From Actinomadura rubrisoli (lineage in GTDB: Bacteria > Actinomycetota > Actinomycetes > Streptosporangiales > Streptosporangiaceae), in the NCBI RefSeq assembly GCF_004349215.1, contig NZ_SMKU01000013.1, positions 1-61,390 on the forward strand: a stretch of DNA of 61,390 bases. Direction: 5' to 3'. A program made the position numbers and the translations under genes. This document shows positions 9,451-18,971 of this stretch, one piece after another. Numbering within the stretch: the stretch's first letter is position 1; every line of letters begins with the position of its first letter. The notes under the pieces are model-generated. The model searched no databases, was not told where the DNA came from, and worked only from the letters and a program-made list of their open reading frames with translations.

Positions 9451-10505
9451 CCGACGAGTTCGCCTACGACGCGCTGCCGATGCGCGTGATCTTCGGCGTC
9501 GGCGCGGTACACCGGCTCGCCGAGGAGACCCGGCGCCTCGGCATCCGGCGGGCCGTAGTCCTCGCCACACCCGGGCAGGCAGGCCTCGCCGAGCAGGCCC
9601 GCGGCCTCCTCGGCGGCATTGCTGCGGGGTCGTTCGTCCAGGCGCGAATGCACGTGCCGGCACACACTGTGGTGGAGGCCGGACAGGCCGCGACCCAACT
9701 CGGTGCCGACGGCTGTGTCGCGATCGGCGGAGGATCCACCATCGGCCTGGCCAAGGCACTCGCGCTACGGCACGGGCTGCCCGCCGTGGCCGTGCCCACC
9801 ACCTACGCGGGATCGGAGATGACCCCGATCTGGGGGATCACCGACAACGCCCGTAAGCAGACCGGCCGCGACCGCGCCGTGCTGCCCAGAACCGTCATCT
9901 ACGACCCGGAACTCACCCGCACCCTGCCCGTCCACGTGTCGGGGACCAGCGGTCTCAATGCGATCGCCCATGCCATGGAGGCGCTGTATGCACCGGACGC
10001 CTCCCCGGTCATCTCCGCTCTGGCCGAGCGAGGGATCCGCGACCTCGTCCGAGCGCTCCCGGCGATCAAGGCCGACCACACCGACATCACGGCCAGAAGC
10101 ACCGCTTTGGAAGGCGCTTGGCTGTGCGGCGCGTGTCTGGGAGCGACCACCATGGGCCTGCACCACAAGCTCTGCCACGTCCTCGGCGGCCGGCTGGGCC
10201 TGCCCCACGCCGAAACCCACGCGGTCATGCTGCCGCACGTCGCCGCATTCAACCTCACCGCAGCGCCCGCCGCACGCGATGCACTGCGCCGAGCCCTCGC
10301 CACCGTCTCACCGGCCCGCGCACTCGCCGAACTCGCCGTCCGACTCGGCACACCCCGCACGCTCAAAGACCTGGGCGTCACCGGACCGGCCTTGCCCGGC
10401 GTCATCGACGAGGTCCTCGCCCACCCGTACGCCAACCCGCACCCTCTCAACCGCGAGTCGCTGCGAGCCCTCCTGCAGAACGCACTGGACGGGAGCGCCA
10501 TCTGA
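9447..10505 (+). CDS. Maleylacetate reductase (iron-type alcohol dehydrogenase superfamily)
   Basis: 352 residues from the GTG that overlaps the dioxygenase stop by four bases. Typical features are the nucleotide-binding GCVAIGGGSTIGLAKALALR, the conserved AVPTTYAGSEMTPIWG, and the metal/substrate region TTMGLHHKLCHVLGGRLGLP followed by HAETHAVMLPHV. It reduces maleylacetate to 3-oxoadipate with NAD(P)H, feeding the beta-ketoadipate pathway. It is the last gene of the aromatic operon; no 3-oxoadipate transferase or thiolase follows, so the final steps must be encoded elsewhere. Confidence 0.92.
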   Translation: MTDEFAYDALPMRVIFGVGAVHRLAEETRRLGIRRAVVLATPGQAGLAEQARGLLGGIAAGSFVQARMHVPAHTVVEAGQAATQLGADGCVAIGGGSTIGLAKALALRHGLPAVAVPTTYAGSEMTPIWGITDNARKQTGRDRAVLPRTVIYDPELTRTLPVHVSGTSGLNAIAHAMEALYAPDASPVISALAERGIRDLVRALPAIKADHTDITARSTALEGAWLCGACLGATTMGLHHKLCHVLGGRLGLPHAETHAVMLPHVAAFNLTAAPAARDALRRALATVSPARALAELAVRLGTPRTLKDLGVTGPALPGVIDEVLAHPYANPHPLNRESLRALLQNALDGSAI

Positions 10506-10635
10506 ACCCCCCACTCCAGCACCCCGACCGCCCGCGCAACAGCCGCAACCTGCCCCGCCGCGAAACGCCTCCCATGCCCAGAACCGCCGGGCGGGCGCTG
10601 CTGACCTTGCTCCTGCGTCCCGGCGTGCCACGTTC

Positions 10636-13600
10636 CTATTGGCCGGGGCTTATGTCGAAGCCGGCTCCCGTGAGGAGCGGGGCGAGGTCGTCGATCGTGA
10701 TCGCGAAGGCGATGTCGGGCCGGCTGGGAGGGCCGGTCAGGACGCCCACCGCCTCGCCGAGATCGTTGAGCAGCGGGCCGCCGGCGGCCGCAGGGGGGAG
10801 GGTATGGCCGGTGCGGAACAGGTTGAGGTTCTGTTCCGGGAAGGACTCGAACGCGTCCACCACGCCGGGGATCAGGGACTGGTCGGCGGGGTCGGCGGCG
10901 TACACGCGGTCGCCGATCCGTACGAGCTTCGCGTGTCCCAGCCTCAGATGTGGCGCCGCGACGGGGGCGGTGAGCTGGAGGACGACCGTGCTGAGGTGCG
11001 GCGAGTCAGGGGTGAAGACGTGCTCGACCGCGTGCGTGCCGACCTGGGTCCGCACGTGGACGTCCTCGGCGGCGCCTTCACCAAGGCGCCGCCGGTCGGT
11101 GATCACCAGGCGGTCTGAGATCAGGAAGCCGCTGCCGCCGGCGCCGATCTGGACGAGTGCCGATCGCAGGTGCGGAAGGAACGCCTCGGTTCGCGTGGTG
11201 TCCAGCACGACGGTGTCCAGCCGGTCGGCGTTGTCGGCGAGGGCGCGCCGGTACTCCTCGGCCGCGCCGGTCTCGGCCAGGCAGTGCAGCCAGCGTCGCA
11301 CGTCCTGGACGTCGTCCAGCCGGTCCGGCAGGTCGGTGCGCGCTTCGAGCGCGCGGACATAGTCGCCCGTGGCGTGCCGGCTCCGGAATCGGTGCCGCGG
11401 GTCGGCCGCGGAGTCGGCGAGCCGGGTCAGCACGGTGTTCCACAGCCTCACCTGGGCCAGCCCGGACCGCAGCCGGGCGACGCTGTCGTCCAGCATGGCC
11501 TGAAGGTGCCTGCCCTCGGCGAGGTCGGCGTCCTCGCGACCGAGGTAGGACCGCGCGGCGGCGACCAGGTCGAGCATGGGCGCCCGCAGCCCCAGCAACT
11601 CGGTCTCCAGCTCGGTCGGGGCAGGACCGTAGATCTCCGCGAGCACCCGCTCGGTCGCCTCGTCGGGCCGGCCGCGCGTGGCGCGGTGGTCGCCGAGCCG
11701 CGTGCGGAACTCCCGGAGGATCGCCTCGGGTTCGGCGCGGTCGGCCTCCTCGACGAGCCGGGTCAGCTCGTCCCGGAGCCGCGCCGCCTCCCGCCGCCTC
11801 GCCTCCCGGTCGATCTGGGCCCGGTGCCGCTCGGCCAGCACGCTGATCTCGTCGGGGGAGAGCAGGGTCGTGTCGCGTATCTTGATCGACTTGCGGCCGC
11901 CGGTCTTCTTGTTGATCGCGGTGACCTCCAGGACGCAGCTGGCGTCGATGGCGAACGTCACCTCGATCTCAGGCTCGCCCTTGGGCGCGGGCGGGATGTC
12001 CAGCCCGAACTGCCCGATCTTGGACTCCGGACGGAGATCGCCGTTGAACACCTCGATGTGGACGCCGTCCTGGTCGTCCCGGGTCGTGGTGTACATGCCG
12101 TTCTGGCTGATGGGGATCTTGCTATTGGCCGCGATCAGCGGGGAGAACTCCTCCGCGCCGGGCTCCGGGGAGATCTTGATTCCCAGGGCGATCGGGGTGA
12201 CGTCGAGCAGGACGTGTTCCTTGAGCACGCCGCTGAGGACGGCGGCCTGCAGCGCGGCGCCCGTCGCCACGGCTGTCCGCGGATCGGCGAGCACCGTGCG
12301 CCGAAGCCCGAAGACGTCCTCGACCACGCCCGCCACAAGGGGCGACAGCATCGGGCCGCCGACCAGGACGAGATGGTCCGGCTGCTCCCGCAGCGCGGAC
12401 CTCAGGCTCTCGCAGGCGTCGCGGAGCCGTTGAAGCCGCTCGGCGAGGATGCCGGCGAGTTCCTCCCGGTCCAGCCCCAGGTGGAAGCCCGGGTCCCCGT
12501 TGAATCCGGGCAGCGCGTACTCGGCCTCATGCTCCGCGGACAGGCGGATCTTGAGGGTCTCGGCGGCGATCTCCAGCCGGAGCCGGTCCTTGCCCTTGGC
12601 GGGCACTTCGATGCCGTCCCGGACGAGCCGGCCCTCCAGCGCCGTGGCGACCGCCGCGTCGAAGTCCTTGCCGCCGAACGCGGTGTCGCCGCTGACCTGG
12701 TGCACGTCGTAGACGTCGTCCTCGACGTTCACCGCGCTGATGTCCAGGGTGCCGGCGCCGAGGTCGACGACGACGACCTCGCCGGTCAGCCGCCGTTGCC
12801 GGGTCGCGGTGATGCACGCCGCGGTCGGCTCGTGGATCAGCCGGGCCAGCTCCACCCCGGCGATCTCGCAGGCATTGCGGGTCGCCCGTTTCTGGTTGTT
12901 GCGGAAGAAGGCGGGAATGGTCAGCACGGCCCGGGACCGTTCGAGACGGACGTCGTGATCGTCCCGCAACGCCGCCAGCCATTCGCTCCTGACCTCGGTG
13001 AGCTCGGCACGCGCCAGTTCGCCCACGCGCTCCAGCACGCGCTCGGCGAGGAAGTCCTCCACCATTTCACGCGCATGGGCGATCAATCGGGCGGCCACCT
13101 CCTCGGACCGGTAGACGCGGCCGCGGACGCGGTACTTTGTCAGGCCGCCGATCCGGCGCTTGGCGGCGCTGATGTGTCCTTTCACCCAGCTCGCGAGCAT
13201 TTCTTCCCCCACGACACCGACACGTTCGTTGCCGTCCTCGTCGACGCTCAGGGTCGACGCGAAGTACGGGTGTCCCTTCCAGGGGCACAGCACCGGCTCG
13301 CCCTGTTCGGTGTCGTAGATGGCGGCCGCGGAGGTGGTGGTGCCGAGGTCGAGCGCCCAGATACCGGCGTAGCGCTCGTCGATCTCGCGCCGGGCCCTGG
13401 CCACCCACTCGGCGGCCCCCTCCTCGAACGCCGCCCGGTCGTCCGCGCTGAGCAGCTCCAGCCGCCGGCGTGCCTGCTGCTCCAAATGCGGCGGGACGAG
13501 AGCGTCCTCCGTCAGCCGCCGGAGCTCCTCGAACCCGGCCGTCCCCCGTCCGCGGACCTCGATGGCCCGCAGGCACAGTCCGACGAGCCGGTCGGTGTCG

Positions 13601-15084
13601 CCGCTGCGGCGCAGGCAGTCGATCAGCCGGACGTCCTCGATCGCGTCGTCACCGCGCCATTCGATCAGCAGGCGAGCCGCCTCGGCCGGACGGCCGGCCC
13701 GCAGGTAGAGCGCGACCGCCTGTTCCGAGCGCCCGGCCCCCGCGTACAGCTCCGCCGCGCCGACCAGGTCGCCGCCCGTCTCCCGGGCGGCCGCCCGGGC
13801 CTTCCAGCCGTCGGCGTCGCCGCGCAGCACGCGTTCGGCCTCGCCCAGCCGGCCGGCTTTCAGGTACAGCCCGTGCGCGCGGTACAGATCACCGCCGTCC
13901 TCGGCCTGCTGCGCGGCCGCGACGTGCTCGCCCGCGCCTTCCTCGAACCTGCTCCACCGCAGCCGGACCTCGTCCCGGGCGTCCGCCGCGGCGTCCTGGA
14001 CCGCGGCGCGAAAGTGCAGCCGCCCCGCCGTCACGATCGCCTGGCGGCGGGCGGCCAGTTCCGCGCGGCGCCGCGTCAGGGCCTCGGTCGGTTCCGCGGC
14101 CCGGTCGAGGCACTCGATGACCTCTCGCGCCCGCGTGACCGCATCGGCGAACCTCCGTCCCTCGACGAGCGCGTCGACCTCCGGCCACACCTCCGCGGCC
14201 AGCCGTTCGAGCCGGGCCGGACGATCCGCCGGGCACGCGTCCAGCGCCTCGCCGATCCGACCGAGCCGCTCGTGGCACTCGCTCACCCGCTCCCACCGTC
14301 CCGCGGCCTCGAAGAGGGGTAGCGCCTCGGCCCACTCGCCGGCCCGGAACAGATACTCGGCGGCACGCTCCTGCAGATCGGCGAGGCTCGCGTCGCCCTC
14401 GCTGCGCGCCAGCTCGATACCGGCCCGCACGTCCTCGATCCGGGGCGACCCCGCACAGCAGCGCAGCGCCTCCTGCCGTTCGGCGGGCGTCTCCGCCAGC
14501 CGGACGGCCCGCGCGCCATGACCAAGGAAGGCGTGCACGGCGAACAGATCCGGCACCGACGACTCCGGCAGCCGCGCGAAGAACGCGTTCCACAGCTGCT
14601 CGTCCCGGCTCAGGGGCGACCTCCGGACATGTGCCCGCAACGCGTCCGCAAGGACGTCGCGATCGAGCAGCCCCAGCTCCTGCCAGCGGTTGAGTCCGGT
14701 GACCAGGCGGTCGGCGTCGCCCAGGTCGGCCAGCAGCCCGGCAAGCCGGTCCAGTGCGGTCCGCTGGAGATCGGGAAGCCTCAGCCGCGTGGCCGCCTCG
14801 AACGCCACGGTCAGCACCTTGGTGTCATTGCCCGAAGCGAACGCCGCAAGCCGTTCCCGGTCCCCGGGCCGGAACACCGACGCGTACACATCGGCGGGGA
14901 TACGGCCGTCGAACTCGCTGAACAGGCGGCTTGCGACCGGCGGGTCGTCTTCTAGCGCCTGAAGGAGAACACGGACGTAACCGCGCGCCGCCTTCTCCAT
15001 TCCCCTGCCGTTGAGCGAGGTCTCGGCGAATGCGGCCTCCAGCTTGCGCAGCCGCCGATCCCGACTCCGTCCCAGCCCCGGCAT
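10636..15084 (-). CDS. Giant TPR-like/Hsp70/degenerate trypsin-fold fusion protein (1482 aa)
   Basis: I chose the ATG beginning MPGLGRSRDRRLRKLEAAF; the longer frame upstream is unlike a protein. Residues about 30-570 are helical repeats (LYAGAGRSEQAVALYLRAGR, LYLKAGRLGEAERVLRG). Residues about 575-1120 are a complete Hsp70: phosphate-1 WALDLGTTTSAAAIYD, LTIPAFFRNNQKRATRNACE, phosphate-2 VVVDLGAGTLDISAV, VLVGGPMLSPLV, then a substrate-binding domain (DVTPIALGIK, FGLDIPPAPKGEPEIEVTF). A helical lid-like stretch follows. Residues about 1305-1482 have a trypsin/Deg fold (GSGFLISDRLVITD, GGPLLND), but the His, Asp and Ser positions read TDRRRL, STVVLQL and AAAGGPL, so it should be inactive and act as a binding module. 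No signal peptide or membrane segment is seen, so it is probably cytoplasmic. It is transcribed alone, convergent with the aromatic operon. Its role is unknown; multidomain Hsp70s occur in actinomycete stress or conflict gene sets. Confidence 0.85.
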   Translation of the reverse strand: MPGLGRSRDRRLRKLEAAFAETSLNGRGMEKAARGYVRVLLQALEDDPPVASRLFSEFDGRIPADVYASVFRPGDRERLAAFASGNDTKVLTVAFEAATRLRLPDLQRTALDRLAGLLADLGDADRLVTGLNRWQELGLLDRDVLADALRAHVRRSPLSRDEQLWNAFFARLPESSVPDLFAVHAFLGHGARAVRLAETPAERQEALRCCAGSPRIEDVRAGIELARSEGDASLADLQERAAEYLFRAGEWAEALPLFEAAGRWERVSECHERLGRIGEALDACPADRPARLERLAAEVWPEVDALVEGRRFADAVTRAREVIECLDRAAEPTEALTRRRAELAARRQAIVTAGRLHFRAAVQDAAADARDEVRLRWSRFEEGAGEHVAAAQQAEDGGDLYRAHGLYLKAGRLGEAERVLRGDADGWKARAAARETGGDLVGAAELYAGAGRSEQAVALYLRAGRPAEAARLLIEWRGDDAIEDVRLIDCLRRSGDTDRLVGLCLRAIEVRGRGTAGFEELRRLTEDALVPPHLEQQARRRLELLSADDRAAFEEGAAEWVARARREIDERYAGIWALDLGTTTSAAAIYDTEQGEPVLCPWKGHPYFASTLSVDEDGNERVGVVGEEMLASWVKGHISAAKRRIGGLTKYRVRGRVYRSEEVAARLIAHAREMVEDFLAERVLERVGELARAELTEVRSEWLAALRDDHDVRLERSRAVLTIPAFFRNNQKRATRNACEIAGVELARLIHEPTAACITATRQRRLTGEVVVVDLGAGTLDISAVNVEDDVYDVHQVSGDTAFGGKDFDAAVATALEGRLVRDGIEVPAKGKDRLRLEIAAETLKIRLSAEHEAEYALPGFNGDPGFHLGLDREELAGILAERLQRLRDACESLRSALREQPDHLVLVGGPMLSPLVAGVVEDVFGLRRTVLADPRTAVATGAALQAAVLSGVLKEHVLLDVTPIALGIKISPEPGAEEFSPLIAANSKIPISQNGMYTTTRDDQDGVHIEVFNGDLRPESKIGQFGLDIPPAPKGEPEIEVTFAIDASCVLEVTAINKKTGGRKSIKIRDTTLLSPDEISVLAERHRAQIDREARRREAARLRDELTRLVEEADRAEPEAILREFRTRLGDHRATRGRPDEATERVLAEIYGPAPTELETELLGLRAPMLDLVAAARSYLGREDADLAEGRHLQAMLDDSVARLRSGLAQVRLWNTVLTRLADSAADPRHRFRSRHATGDYVRALEARTDLPDRLDDVQDVRRWLHCLAETGAAEEYRRALADNADRLDTVVLDTTRTEAFLPHLRSALVQIGAGGSGFLISDRLVITDRRRLGEGAAEDVHVRTQVGTHAVEHVFTPDSPHLSTVVLQLTAPVAAPHLRLGHAKLVRIGDRVYAADPADQSLIPGVVDAFESFPEQNLNLFRTGHTLPPAAAGGPLLNDLGEAVGVLTGPPSRPDIAFAITIDDLAPLLTGAGFDISPGQ

Positions 15085-15461
15085 GGCCGCCACCTTCCAG
15101 ATCTTCAGATGTGCAGTACCGCTGATGCTACAAAGCCGCTTTGGTCCGGGGTTGTCATCCTTGATCTTCGGCACGGTGGCCGGCCGCCCACTGGCCACCT
15201 CCGGCCGGGCGTGCTGGAACGCGAGCTCCTCCTCCCTGCAGGCTCGCCGGACGGGGCCTGCCGCCTTGGACCGCACTGAACAACCCCATCGAACGCGCCT
15301 CCGCCGCCTTGGTGGAACCGCCGTCAGGACAAGCACTGATGCGGACCGACGAACGCATCGCCGCCCAGGAACGGTCGGCCGAGCCTAGCTCCCGAGGCGC
15401 ACCAGAGCAGTCGGAGTCCCGGTTCGCCCACCTCTGGGGCCGCCCTGCGAGTTGGAGATCC
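15085..15461. other. Upstream region of the Hsp70 fusion gene
   Basis: The first 100 bases are locally less GC-rich and probably hold the leftward promoter of the Hsp70-type gene. The rest shows no family resemblance in any frame. Confidence 0.3.
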
Positions 15462-15638
15462 AGAGCGTTTCTCGTCCTGCCCGTGTCCGCCCTGCCCGCC
15501 GCCTCGGCCGACAAGCCGGGCCGGGCTCCGGCCCACGCCGCCCTCCGCGGTCCCGGGACCGCCACCCGCACACTCACGCTCGTCACCGGTGACCGGGTAC
15601 AGATCCGCGATGGCGCTGCGCCGAGGACGGTGGCCTGA
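15462..15638 (+). pseudogene. N-terminal scrap of a secreted S8 (subtilisin-type) peptidase
   Basis: The frame reads SRAFLVLPVSALPAASADKP, like a signal peptide, then TATRTLTLVTGDRVQI and a stop a few codons later. The T-x-T-L-V-T-G-D-R-V segment is, from memory, the start of the propeptide in large actinomycete S8 peptidases. The catalytic domain is entirely absent, so this is a remnant. The next decayed gene begins 70 bases away on the other strand. Confidence 0.5.
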
Positions 15639-15710
15639 CCTCGACCTCTCTGGCGGGTGTCCCCACCGGCGCCCGCGCCACCGCGACGTGCGAAGTGGCG
15701 TAGCCCAGCC

Positions 15711-17010
15711 TCAGTTGGGGCGAAAGGTCTCGTAGAAGGCAGCGAAGGTGTCCCGGCTGTGGTCCCAGTCGTCCAGAGGAGTACACATGTATACGCTGTA
15801 CGCCTTGGTGGTGAGCGAGAAGGCGCGGAACAGACAGTGGTACGAGGCCTTCGTGGACTCGTTGTAGTGGCTGTATTCCAGGTCTACCACCGCCGGGCCG
15901 TAGGCCACGGGTGAGAGCCGCAGGCGGCGGTACTGGCTATAGTTGGAGTCGTTTTTGAGCAATTCCTCCACGCTAAAGACTTCTCCCAACGGATCAATTT
16001 CGTTCAAGCCGACCCAGATCGACTCGCCTTCATCGCTGTAGAAGTCGCGCGTCTCGTTCTTGGCGTCCCATGAGATCTTCCAGTCCGCCGGTACGGCGAC
16101 CGAATAGCCGAGCTTGTCGTCGCGGTAGATCTGGAAGCCGACCGGGGTGGTCGGCGGCCCGGTCGGCAGCCCGGACGGGCCGAGCAAAGGGGAGGGCGTG
16201 GGAGAGGGCGCGGCGGCGCCACTTGAATTCGACGACCGCTTAGTCCCCGGTACGACGGGCACGCCCAGCGCCACCGCAACACAGACCCCTACGGCGACAA
16301 CGGCCGCAATCCCTGCGTACAGGACATGACGCTTTGTGGACCTGCGATGCGAAGCCTCGGCCGGGGACGGGTCGCCGAAAGCGACCCGATCCAACATCTC
16401 CGCTGTCTGACTGGCCGTGGCGCGGGCCGTGGGGTCACGCTGGAGCAGTGCGGTCAGCAGTGGTGCCAGCGGCCCGGCTTTGGTCATGGGGTCGGGTGGT
16501 TCCGTTAACTTAGCAGGGCCGAGAGGATGGACATGAAGGTGTCTCGGACGTAGGGGGGTGGCCTTCTACGGTGGTGTAGAGGGTTGCGCCGAGTGCCCAG
16601 AGGTCGGCGGTGGGGCCGACGTTGTGGCCTTGGGCTTGTTCGGGTGCCATGTAGGCGGGTGTGCCCAGGACGGTGCCTGATCGGGTGATGCTGGGGTCTC
16701 CGGCCAGGGCGGCGACGCCGAAGTCGGTGATGACGGTGCGGCGGTCGGTGATCAGGACGTTGGCGGGTTTGAGGTCACGGTGCACGATTCCCGCCTGGTG
16801 CGCCGTCTGGAGCGCGTCCAGCAGGGCAAGGCCGAGACGGGCCACGTCCTTGGGCGGAAGGGGCCCGTCCTGCTCGATGATGTCGGCGAGCGAGCGGCCC
16901 TTGACGAACTCCATCACGATGACCGGCGCACCGTCGTACTTGGTGACGTCGAAGACCTTGACGATGCCGGGATGGACCAGCCTGGCCGCGGCGTCCAGCG
17001 TCGTGAGTTC
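15711..17010 (-). pseudogene. Broken membrane Ser/Thr protein kinase (PknB-like)
   Basis: Reading leftward, the kinase core starts in mid-domain with LVHPGIVKVFDVTKYDG and APVIVMEFVKGRSLADII, then the catalytic loop IVHRDLKPANVLI, ITDFGVAALAG and the APE region GTPAYMAPEQAQ. The P-loop and the Lys of the N-lobe are missing. At a run of six C/G near 16550 the frame shifts after EGHPP and ends; a different frame resumes as LTEPPDPMTKAGPLAPLLTA, runs through one membrane helix (HVLYAGIAAVVAVGVCVAVA) and a Ser/Pro linker into a 150-residue outer domain. At least one frameshift and a 5' truncation abolish function. The outer domain frame (15711-16487) is intact and could be a recent casualty. Confidence 0.85.
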
Positions 17011-17021
17011 ACCGCAACCGC

Positions 17022-17188
17022 TTAGAAGCGCCAGCGGGTGGCGCTGAACCCTTTCTCCTTGCCGAATGCCAACACCTGAGCCGGCTCAATCGCGTAGACG
17101 TGCCGAGGATCGCTGAGGGCGGTGTCGGCCGGATCGTAGAACTCGCCCTCTCTCACGAACGGATGCCACCACGGATACTCAATGACGC
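17022..17188 (-). pseudogene. C-terminal fragment of a flavin-nucleotide-binding (PPOX-like) protein
   Basis: The leftward frame reads VIEYPWWHPFVREGEFYDPA and HVYAIEPAQVLAFGKEKGFS, ending ATRWRF and a stop. The W-R-F terminus with the preceding HVYAIEPAQVLAFGK stretch resembles pyridoxamine-5'-phosphate-oxidase-like proteins of actinomycetes. About 50 residues remain and no start exists. It abuts the truncated 5' end of the kinase pseudogene, so a deletion joined two unrelated genes here. Confidence 0.5.
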
Positions 17189-17359
17189 TACGTGAGTCGG
17201 CGCATTACGAAAAGCGACGATTTTCGATCAAGTCAATCGTCATGGGCGATGCTATGATCGCCACACCGGGCAAGCGCCGGCACACGCGACCAAGAGCTCA
17301 TCACCGCAGCCCCCTGGATCAGCTCCTGACTACGAGAAGACCTCTGGAAAGGCGCTTGG

Positions 17360-17896
17360 CTAGGGGAGGGTCTCGGGAAGGGCGCATCGGGCCTGCGGAT
17401 CAGCTACGGCCGGATGCTGGAACAGGGCACCGGATCTGCGGTGCTCCAGTTCGGCGGTCCGCAGATGAGTCCAGCCGGCATCACGGTAGAAATCATGCAG
17501 CCGCTGGTTAGTGCGCCACGCATCGAGCCGGATCCACTGGGCGCCTTGGCGGGCGCCCAGGTCGATCGTCCAGCGAAGCAGCAGTTCTCCCAGCCCCTGA
17601 CCGGCGTATTCGCGGGCGGTGGCGAGTTTGGCTACGTAGCGCGCCGGTTCTGCGAGTTCCTCGGCGGTCCAGAAGTCGGCGTCCCCGTGAGTGGAGACGG
17701 TGACGGTGGCGATCGCGGATCCGTTCTCGCGGACCAGGTACAACTCGCCGCGTTCGATTATCGGCGCGATCCGCTCGACGCTGAATCCGGCGGCCCATTG
17801 GTTCACGCCCCGGGAGGTCAACCATGACGCCACGCCGTTCAGCAACGCCAGGACCTCGGCGAGGTCGTCAGGGGCGGCGGGGCCGATGCTCCTCAT
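17360..17896 (-). CDS. GNAT family N-acetyltransferase
   Basis: 178 residues. The GNAT core is clear: motif A reads KLATAREYAGQGLGELLLRW (acetyl-CoA pyrophosphate loop in the EYAGQGLGE segment), followed by QWIRLDAWRTNQRLHDFYRD (motif B with the N-x-x-x-x-x-F-Y signature). The N-terminus RSIGPAAPDDLAEVLALLNG is the usual first strand and helix. Its ATG overlaps the stop of the GntR-type regulator gene by four bases, so the two are co-translated and the regulator may control this acetyltransferase. The acyl acceptor is unknown. The 20 C-terminal residues are outside the fold. Confidence 0.85.
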   Translation of the reverse strand: MRSIGPAAPDDLAEVLALLNGVASWLTSRGVNQWAAGFSVERIAPIIERGELYLVRENGSAIATVTVSTHGDADFWTAEELAEPARYVAKLATAREYAGQGLGELLLRWTIDLGARQGAQWIRLDAWRTNQRLHDFYRDAGWTHLRTAELEHRRSGALFQHPAVADPQARCALPETLP

Positions 17897-18663
17897 GCGG
17901 GCAGCTCATAGACCATGCTGGCGCGGTCGCCGGGCAAGGTCGTGATCGTCACCCGCGCCGGCCGTTGGGTGGTGTAGGCCGTGCGGACCTGCAACAGCGC
18001 CGGGACGCCGTCCTCCACGTTGAGCTTGCCGATCTCCTCGGGGGTGGGCATCCGCCAGAAGAGCTCATCGCGATAGCGGACCTGTTCGTGGCCCAACTCC
18101 CGCATCAGCGCGGTGACACCGGGCTTGACGTCATCGGGGTACATGATCGCGGTGCCCTCGGCGATGTCGAGCGGATAGTAGGAGTCGTTGAGGTTGTGGG
18201 GAGCGCCGTCGACGGTCCGCAATCGGCGGCGGACCACGACTGCGGCGCCTTCCTCTATCTCCAGCCGGCGAGTGATGGGCTCGCCGGGCTTCATGATCGC
18301 TGTCTCGATGCGCTGGCCTGGTGTGTGGCCCTGATCGCTGACATCCGCCACCCATGTGTCAACACCGGTCACCCGGCACTCGTCCGCACGGTTCGGCGAC
18401 CGCGACCTGGATCCGTGGACGGCGAACTGGAGACGGTCGCGGACACGTCGGCCGCAACGCCCGCGCCCGGCCGTGATCAGCCCTTCATTGACCAGGACGC
18501 TCAGTGCGTCGCGCACCGTGTTGCGGCTGACCTCGTAGCGCTCGGCGAGCTCCGATTCCGGGGGGACGAGCGCGCCGGGCGCCAGCTCCCCTCCAATGAT
18601 CGCCGCGCGCAGCTCCATGGCGAGCTCACGGTAGCGGGGTGTCTGCCCGCGCGAAGGGGCCAC
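17893..18663 (-). CDS. GntR/HutC family regulator with UTRA ligand domain
   Basis: 256 residues from the GTG preceded by GGAGGAGGG at a spacing of six; the longer frame begins with TTG in what is probably the promoter. The N-terminal winged helix is canonical: YRELAMELRAAIIGGELAPG, VPPESELAERYEVSRNTVRD, ALSVLVNEGLITAGRG. The C-terminal UTRA domain includes LEIEEGAAVVVRRRLRTVDG, NDSYYPLDIAEGT and VEDGVPALLQVRTAY. It is coupled to the downstream GNAT gene and divergent from the amidase gene, either of which could be a target. Confidence 0.9.
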   Translation of the reverse strand: MAPSRGQTPRYRELAMELRAAIIGGELAPGALVPPESELAERYEVSRNTVRDALSVLVNEGLITAGRGRCGRRVRDRLQFAVHGSRSRSPNRADECRVTGVDTWVADVSDQGHTPGQRIETAIMKPGEPITRRLEIEEGAAVVVRRRLRTVDGAPHNLNDSYYPLDIAEGTAIMYPDDVKPGVTALMRELGHEQVRYRDELFWRMPTPEEIGKLNVEDGVPALLQVRTAYTTQRPARVTITTLPGDRASMVYELPA

Positions 18664-18971
18664 GTCGCCCTCCTCCTGGCTCGCCTCGAAGTTCTGTACC
18701 AACAAATCTATCTATTCCACCCTTAACTTCGCAAACGATCATAAGCCTCGTCCTTGGAGGGCCTGGCCTACGCGCAGCGGCATGGGTCGGCGGCGAGAGC
18801 CGAACGACGCTGGCCTTCGTGCGTGACGGGACCGTTCTGATGGGTAGCCGCCGCGGCATGCCCGAGCCATAATCTAGGCGGCACAGTCAGCGGCTATTCA
18901 CGGTCGGCAGGGCCGAACGCATACCTCCCGTGCTGTACGCCGAGGCGCCAATCGGTGACGAGGAGGCCGAT

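Noticed and set aside
11170..14322. A 1050-codon plus-strand frame inside the Hsp70 fusion gene
   Set aside because: Antisense shadow; the minus strand carries unmistakable Hsp70 motifs over the same bases.
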